A DNA stretch of 64,000 nt. Origin: Pseudomonas jinjuensis (GTDB lineage Bacteria > Pseudomonadota > Gammaproteobacteria > Pseudomonadales > Pseudomonadaceae). Within the stretch, counting starts at the first letter, position 1. Every line of letters begins with the position of its first letter. Both the position numbers and the translations under genes were made by a program. A model generated the notes under the pieces. The model searched no databases, had not been told where the DNA came from, and saw only the letters and a list, made by a program, of their open reading frames with translations. Shown here in pieces: positions 61,486 through 64,000 of the stretch. Location of the stretch: positions 274,390 through 338,389 of the forward strand of contig NZ_FNIJ01000005.1 in the NCBI RefSeq assembly GCF_900103845.1, read 5' to 3'.

Positions 61486-62697
61486 TTACTGGCGGTAGGT
61501 CTTGAGGAAGTTGCCGATGCGGCCGATGGCCTGTTCCAGGTCGTCGACGCGGGGCAGGGTGACTACCCGGAAGTGATCCGGCCATGGCCAGTTGAAGGCG
61601 GTGCCCTGGACGATCAGCAGTTTCTCGGAGAGCAGCAGATCGAGGACGAACTTCTCGTCGTTGTGGATCGGGCAGACCTTCGGGTCGATCTTCGGGAAGG
61701 CGTAGAGCGCGCCCATCGGCTTGACGCAACTGACCCCGGGGATGTCGTTGAGCAGTTCCCAGGCGCGGTTGCGCTGCTCGAACAGGCGGCCGTGCGGCAG
61801 CACCAGGTCGTTGATGCTCTGGTAGCCGCCGAGCGCGGTCTGGATCGCGTGCTGCGCCGGCACGTTGGCGCACAGGCGCATGTTGGCGAGGATGTCGAGG
61901 CCCTCGATGTAGCCCTGCGCCTTGTGCTTCGGCCCGGAGATCGCCACCCAGCCGGAGCGGAAGCCGGCCACGCGGTAGGACTTGGACAGGCCGTTGAAGG
62001 TCAGGCAGAGCACGTCCGGCGCCAGGGAGGCGGTGGAGATGTGCTGGGCCTCGTCGTAGAGGATCTTGTCGTAGATCTCGTCGGAGAACAGCACCAGGTT
62101 GTGCTGGCGGGCCAGCTCGACGATGTCCTGCAGGACTTCCTTCGAGTACACCGCGCCGGTCGGGTTGTTCGGGTTGATCAGCACCAGCGCCTTGGTGTTG
62201 GCGGTGATCTTCGCCTTCATGTCGTCGACGTCGGGGAACCAGCCGGCCTGCTCGTCGCACAGGTAGTGCACCGGCTTGCCGCCGGCGAGGGCCACGGCGG
62301 CGGTCCACAGCGGATAGTCCGGCGCCGGGATCAGCACCTCGTCACCGTTGTTCAGCAGCGCCTGCATGGCCATCACGATCAGTTCGGACACGCCGTTGCC
62401 GAGGTAGATGTCCTCGATGCCGACGCCTTCCACCTGCTTCTGCTGGTAGTACTGCATCACCGCCTTGCGCGCGCTGAACAGGCCCTTGGAGTCGCTGTAG
62501 CCCTGGGCGGTCGGCAGGTTGCGGATGACGTCCTGGAGGATTTCGTCCGGGGCCTCGAAACCGAACGGCGCCGGGTTGCCGATGTTCAGCTTGAGGATGC
62601 GGTGGCCTTCCTCTTCCAGGCGTTTGGCGTGCTTGAGCACGGGCCCGCGGATGTCGTAGCAGACGTTGGCGAGCTTGTTCGATTTGCTGACCTGCAT
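61486..62697 (-). CDS. alaA: Alanine-synthesising transaminase (AlaA-like)
   Basis: A 403-residue fold-type I aminotransferase, nearly the length of E. coli AlaA (405) and very similar in its N-terminal part ('KSNKLANVCYDIRGPVLKHAKRLEEEGHRILKLNIGNPAPFGFEAPDEI'). 'LINPNNPTGAVYS' and the PLP lysine in 'FNGLSKSYRVAGFRSGW' are intact. It converts pyruvate and glutamate to alanine and 2-oxoglutarate. I use ATG 62697; the longer frame adds 17 doubtful residues. It is divergent from msrB. Confidence 0.92.
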   Translation of the reverse strand: MQVSKSNKLANVCYDIRGPVLKHAKRLEEEGHRILKLNIGNPAPFGFEAPDEILQDVIRNLPTAQGYSDSKGLFSARKAVMQYYQQKQVEGVGIEDIYLGNGVSELIVMAMQALLNNGDEVLIPAPDYPLWTAAVALAGGKPVHYLCDEQAGWFPDVDDMKAKITANTKALVLINPNNPTGAVYSKEVLQDIVELARQHNLVLFSDEIYDKILYDEAQHISTASLAPDVLCLTFNGLSKSYRVAGFRSGWVAISGPKHKAQGYIEGLDILANMRLCANVPAQHAIQTALGGYQSINDLVLPHGRLFEQRNRAWELLNDIPGVSCVKPMGALYAFPKIDPKVCPIHNDEKFVLDLLLSEKLLIVQGTAFNWPWPDHFRVVTLPRVDDLEQAIGRIGNFLKTYRQ

Positions 62698-63018
62698 GAT
62701 GTGGAGTTCCCGAAGTGGACGAACCCCGCGAACAGCGAAGGAGCGCATGCGGCGCTCGACTTGGCAGGCTGTGACGCGGGTGACAGACTGGCTGCGATGA
62801 ACTGCTCGGAAATTGCCTGCGCTTTGTGTCCTGTAAACTGAAAATCCCCAGGAAAACGGAGATATGAACGGAAAAACGCCTTTTTTCAGGCGTTTTTATC
62901 GTTGAGAGCTCCTTGCGCGGCAGATTCTGAATCAGCCCCTGAAGCCACGCATCATACGTGCGGCCCGGTCCCGGGAAAAGAGAGCGATCGGGCTTTTTTC
63001 CGCTAGCGAGGTACAGCG
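62698..63018. promoter_or_regulatory. Divergent alaA/msrB gap with a terminator-like hairpin
   Basis: The 321-base gap must hold both promoters. At 62872-62897 AAAAACGCCT and AGGCGTTTTT pair around TTTTTC, a perfect 10-bp stem with T-runs on both strands. A 13-codon ORF (62864-62905, MNGKTPFFRRFYR) runs through it, with 'agga' upstream. This is an odd place for a terminator; it could be an attenuator of msrB or the end of a small RNA. Confidence 0.5.
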
Positions 63019-63414
63019 ATGGACAAGACCGAAAAACCCCTGGAAGCCTGGCGCGAGGAACTCACCGACCAGCAGTTCCATGTCTGCCGCCTGGGCGGTA
63101 CCGAACGCGCCTTCACCGGCGAGTATTACGCCACCAAGACGCCCGGCATCTACCACTGCGTCTGCTGCGGCGCGGCGCTGTTCGATTCCGATGCCAAGTA
63201 CGATTCCGGCAGCGGCTGGCCGAGCTATTTCCAGCCGGTCTCGGCGGAGGCCATCGCCGAATACGAGGATTCCAGCCACGGCTTGCAGCGCATCGAGGTG
63301 CGCTGCAAGCAGTGTGAGGCGCACCTGGGCCATGTGTTCCCCGACGGCCCGCGTCCCACCGGGCTGCGCTACTGCATCAACTCGGCGTCGCTGAAGCTGG
63401 TGCCGAAAGAGTGA
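63019..63414 (+). CDS. msrB: Peptide-methionine (R)-S-oxide reductase
   Basis: A 131-residue MsrB, the usual size. Structural zinc ligands Cys47/Cys50 ('[10 protein letters not shown]') and Cys96/Cys99 ('[13 protein letters not shown]') and the catalytic Cys119 ('RYCINSASL') are all present, as is '[11 protein letters not shown]'. It repairs methionine-R-sulfoxide in proteins with thioredoxin. A U-rich terminator follows. In P. aeruginosa a glutathione peroxidase gene comes next; here the window ends before any such start. Confidence 0.95.
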   Translation: MDKTEKPLEAWREELTDQQFHVCRLGGTERAFTGEYYATKTPGIYHCVCCGAALFDSDAKYDSGSGWPSYFQPVSAEAIAEYEDSSHGLQRIEVRCKQCEAHLGHVFPDGPRPTGLRYCINSASLKLVPKE

Positions 63415-63421
63415 CCTCAAG

Positions 63422-63450
63422 GGCCCGCCACCGAGCGGGCCTTTGCTTTT
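63422..63450 (+). terminator. Intrinsic terminator of msrB
   Basis: GGCCCGC (63422-63428) and GCGGGCC (63435-63441) pair around CACCGA and are followed by TTTGCTTTT, 8 bases past the msrB stop. Confidence 0.85.
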
Positions 63451-64000
63451 CTGCTCTTCGTAGGAGCGAGCTTGCTCGCGAAAGTGTTCGGCAGCGGGTT
63501 CATTGGTTCGCGAGCAAGCTCGCTCCTACAGTGGACTGCGGCATTCCCACGCGGGAGCGTGGAAACCATGAAATATGTCGCGGGCATGGCCCTCTCCTAC
63601 AGGTTTCGGCACTCGCTATACGCACGGCACGAACTGTAGGGTGGATCACGCTCCATCGATCCACCATGGCCGCGCATGCGGCCCCGCAATGGTGGATGGA
63701 AAAGCGCCATCCACCCTCATCCCCGCAGCACACCGAACCTGTAGGAGCCAGCTTGCTGGCGATCCGAGGTACCAGCCGGCAACGCTGTGCACAGGGAAAC
63801 CAATTGATCGCCAGCAAGCTGGCTCCTACGAAAACAGAGCCGTACCCCGACCGGTAGAAGCGCGCCATGCGCGCGATTCGCGGGCATGGCCCGCTCCTAC
63901 ACGGCCCATTGGATCCCCGCGTTCGCGAGGACGACGGGGGTTGGGAGTCGCACGGAGTTACCCGAGAAATCCGTCATTACTCGCTGCGCTCGCCCTTCGG
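63451..64000. repeat. Repeat-rich intergenic region at the window end
   Basis: No gene supported. It contains 'gtaggagcgagcttgctcgcgaa' at 63461 facing its complement near 63509, 'ccagcttgctggcgatc' near 63748 facing 'gatcgccagcaagctgg' near 63808, a 'gtggatcacgctccatcgatccacc' block near 63643 and 'gcgggcatggcccgctcctac' near 63880. The last 25 bases could be the 3' end of a leftward gene (PKGERSE and a stop), but this is too short to judge. Confidence 0.6.

Noticed and set aside
63977..64000. Possible 3' end of a leftward gene at the window edge
   Set aside because: Only seven codons are visible, so no product can be supported.

Overview
The window is about 64 kb of high-GC DNA from a gamma-proteobacterium, almost certainly a Pseudomonas of the aeruginosa/nitroreducens/citronellolis type. 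The evidence is the codon bias, the clustered intergenic palindromes of the 'gtaggagcgagcttgctcgc' kind, and typical Pseudomonas blocks: nrdA-nrdB beside an RstA/RstB-like pair, and msrB-alaA-htpX. I saw no rRNA, tRNA, CRISPR array or intact insertion sequence.

Region 1 (1-23.5 kb) is a large catabolic island whose substrate I cannot name. It holds a DUF1329 exported protein, two short-chain dehydrogenases, a SRPBCC protein, a 2-oxoacid dehydrogenase-like set (E1 alpha, E1 beta, a free-standing lipoyl domain and a catalytic-only E2), a TetR regulator, a DUF35 protein with a thiolase-like (Ltp2-type) partner, and a Rieske oxygenase with a VanB-type reductase and a separate Rieske ferredoxin. 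It also has a pair of acyl-CoA dehydrogenases that look like the two subunits of a heteromer, an acyl-CoA ligase, a beta-oxidation set (hydratase, 3-hydroxyacyl-CoA dehydrogenase, thiolase), and a kinase / DUF6285 / histidine phosphatase / acyl-CoA dehydrogenase operon. That last operon resembles the LvaA-LvaB-LvaC system, which phosphorylates a 4-hydroxyacyl-CoA and eliminates the phosphate. Together these suggest oxygenase attack on a terpenoid, steroid-like or other alicyclic acid, CoA activation, side-chain shortening and handling of a gamma-hydroxy intermediate. Three similar AT-rich sites lie in front of three of its operons and may be the TetR operators.

Region 2 (23.5-32.1 kb) follows a stretch of gene debris. 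It is a hydroxyquinol-type (resorcinol-like) pathway: flavin hydroxylase, maleylacetate reductase, intradiol dioxygenase, MFS transporter, tautomerase and an outer-membrane channel-like protein. It runs leftward from a sigma-54-type promoter and is faced by a DmpR/MopR-class activator. Region 3 (32.1-40.1 kb) is a patchwork: a 30-codon ORF plus a B3/4-domain protein, the C-terminal remnant of a LysE exporter, a MITE-like element with 34-bp inverted repeats, a Baeyer-Villiger monooxygenase/hydrolase/reductase operon with a divergent AraC regulator, and a TetR regulator facing an alpha/beta hydrolase through duplicated operators.

Region 4 (40.3-64 kb) is mostly core genome: nrdB, nrdA with NrdR-like boxes, a two-component system, a GlxA-type regulator with a cysteine hydrolase, two further hydrolases, ergothioneine genes egtB-egtD, a GFA protein, a BigR-like sulfur/persulfide operon, modABC behind a clear ModE-like box, htpX, a hypothetical gene, alaA and msrB. 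Repeat-rich intergenic stretches separate these blocks, and one composite repeat of about 300 bp occurs at both 2.9 kb and 59.5 kb.
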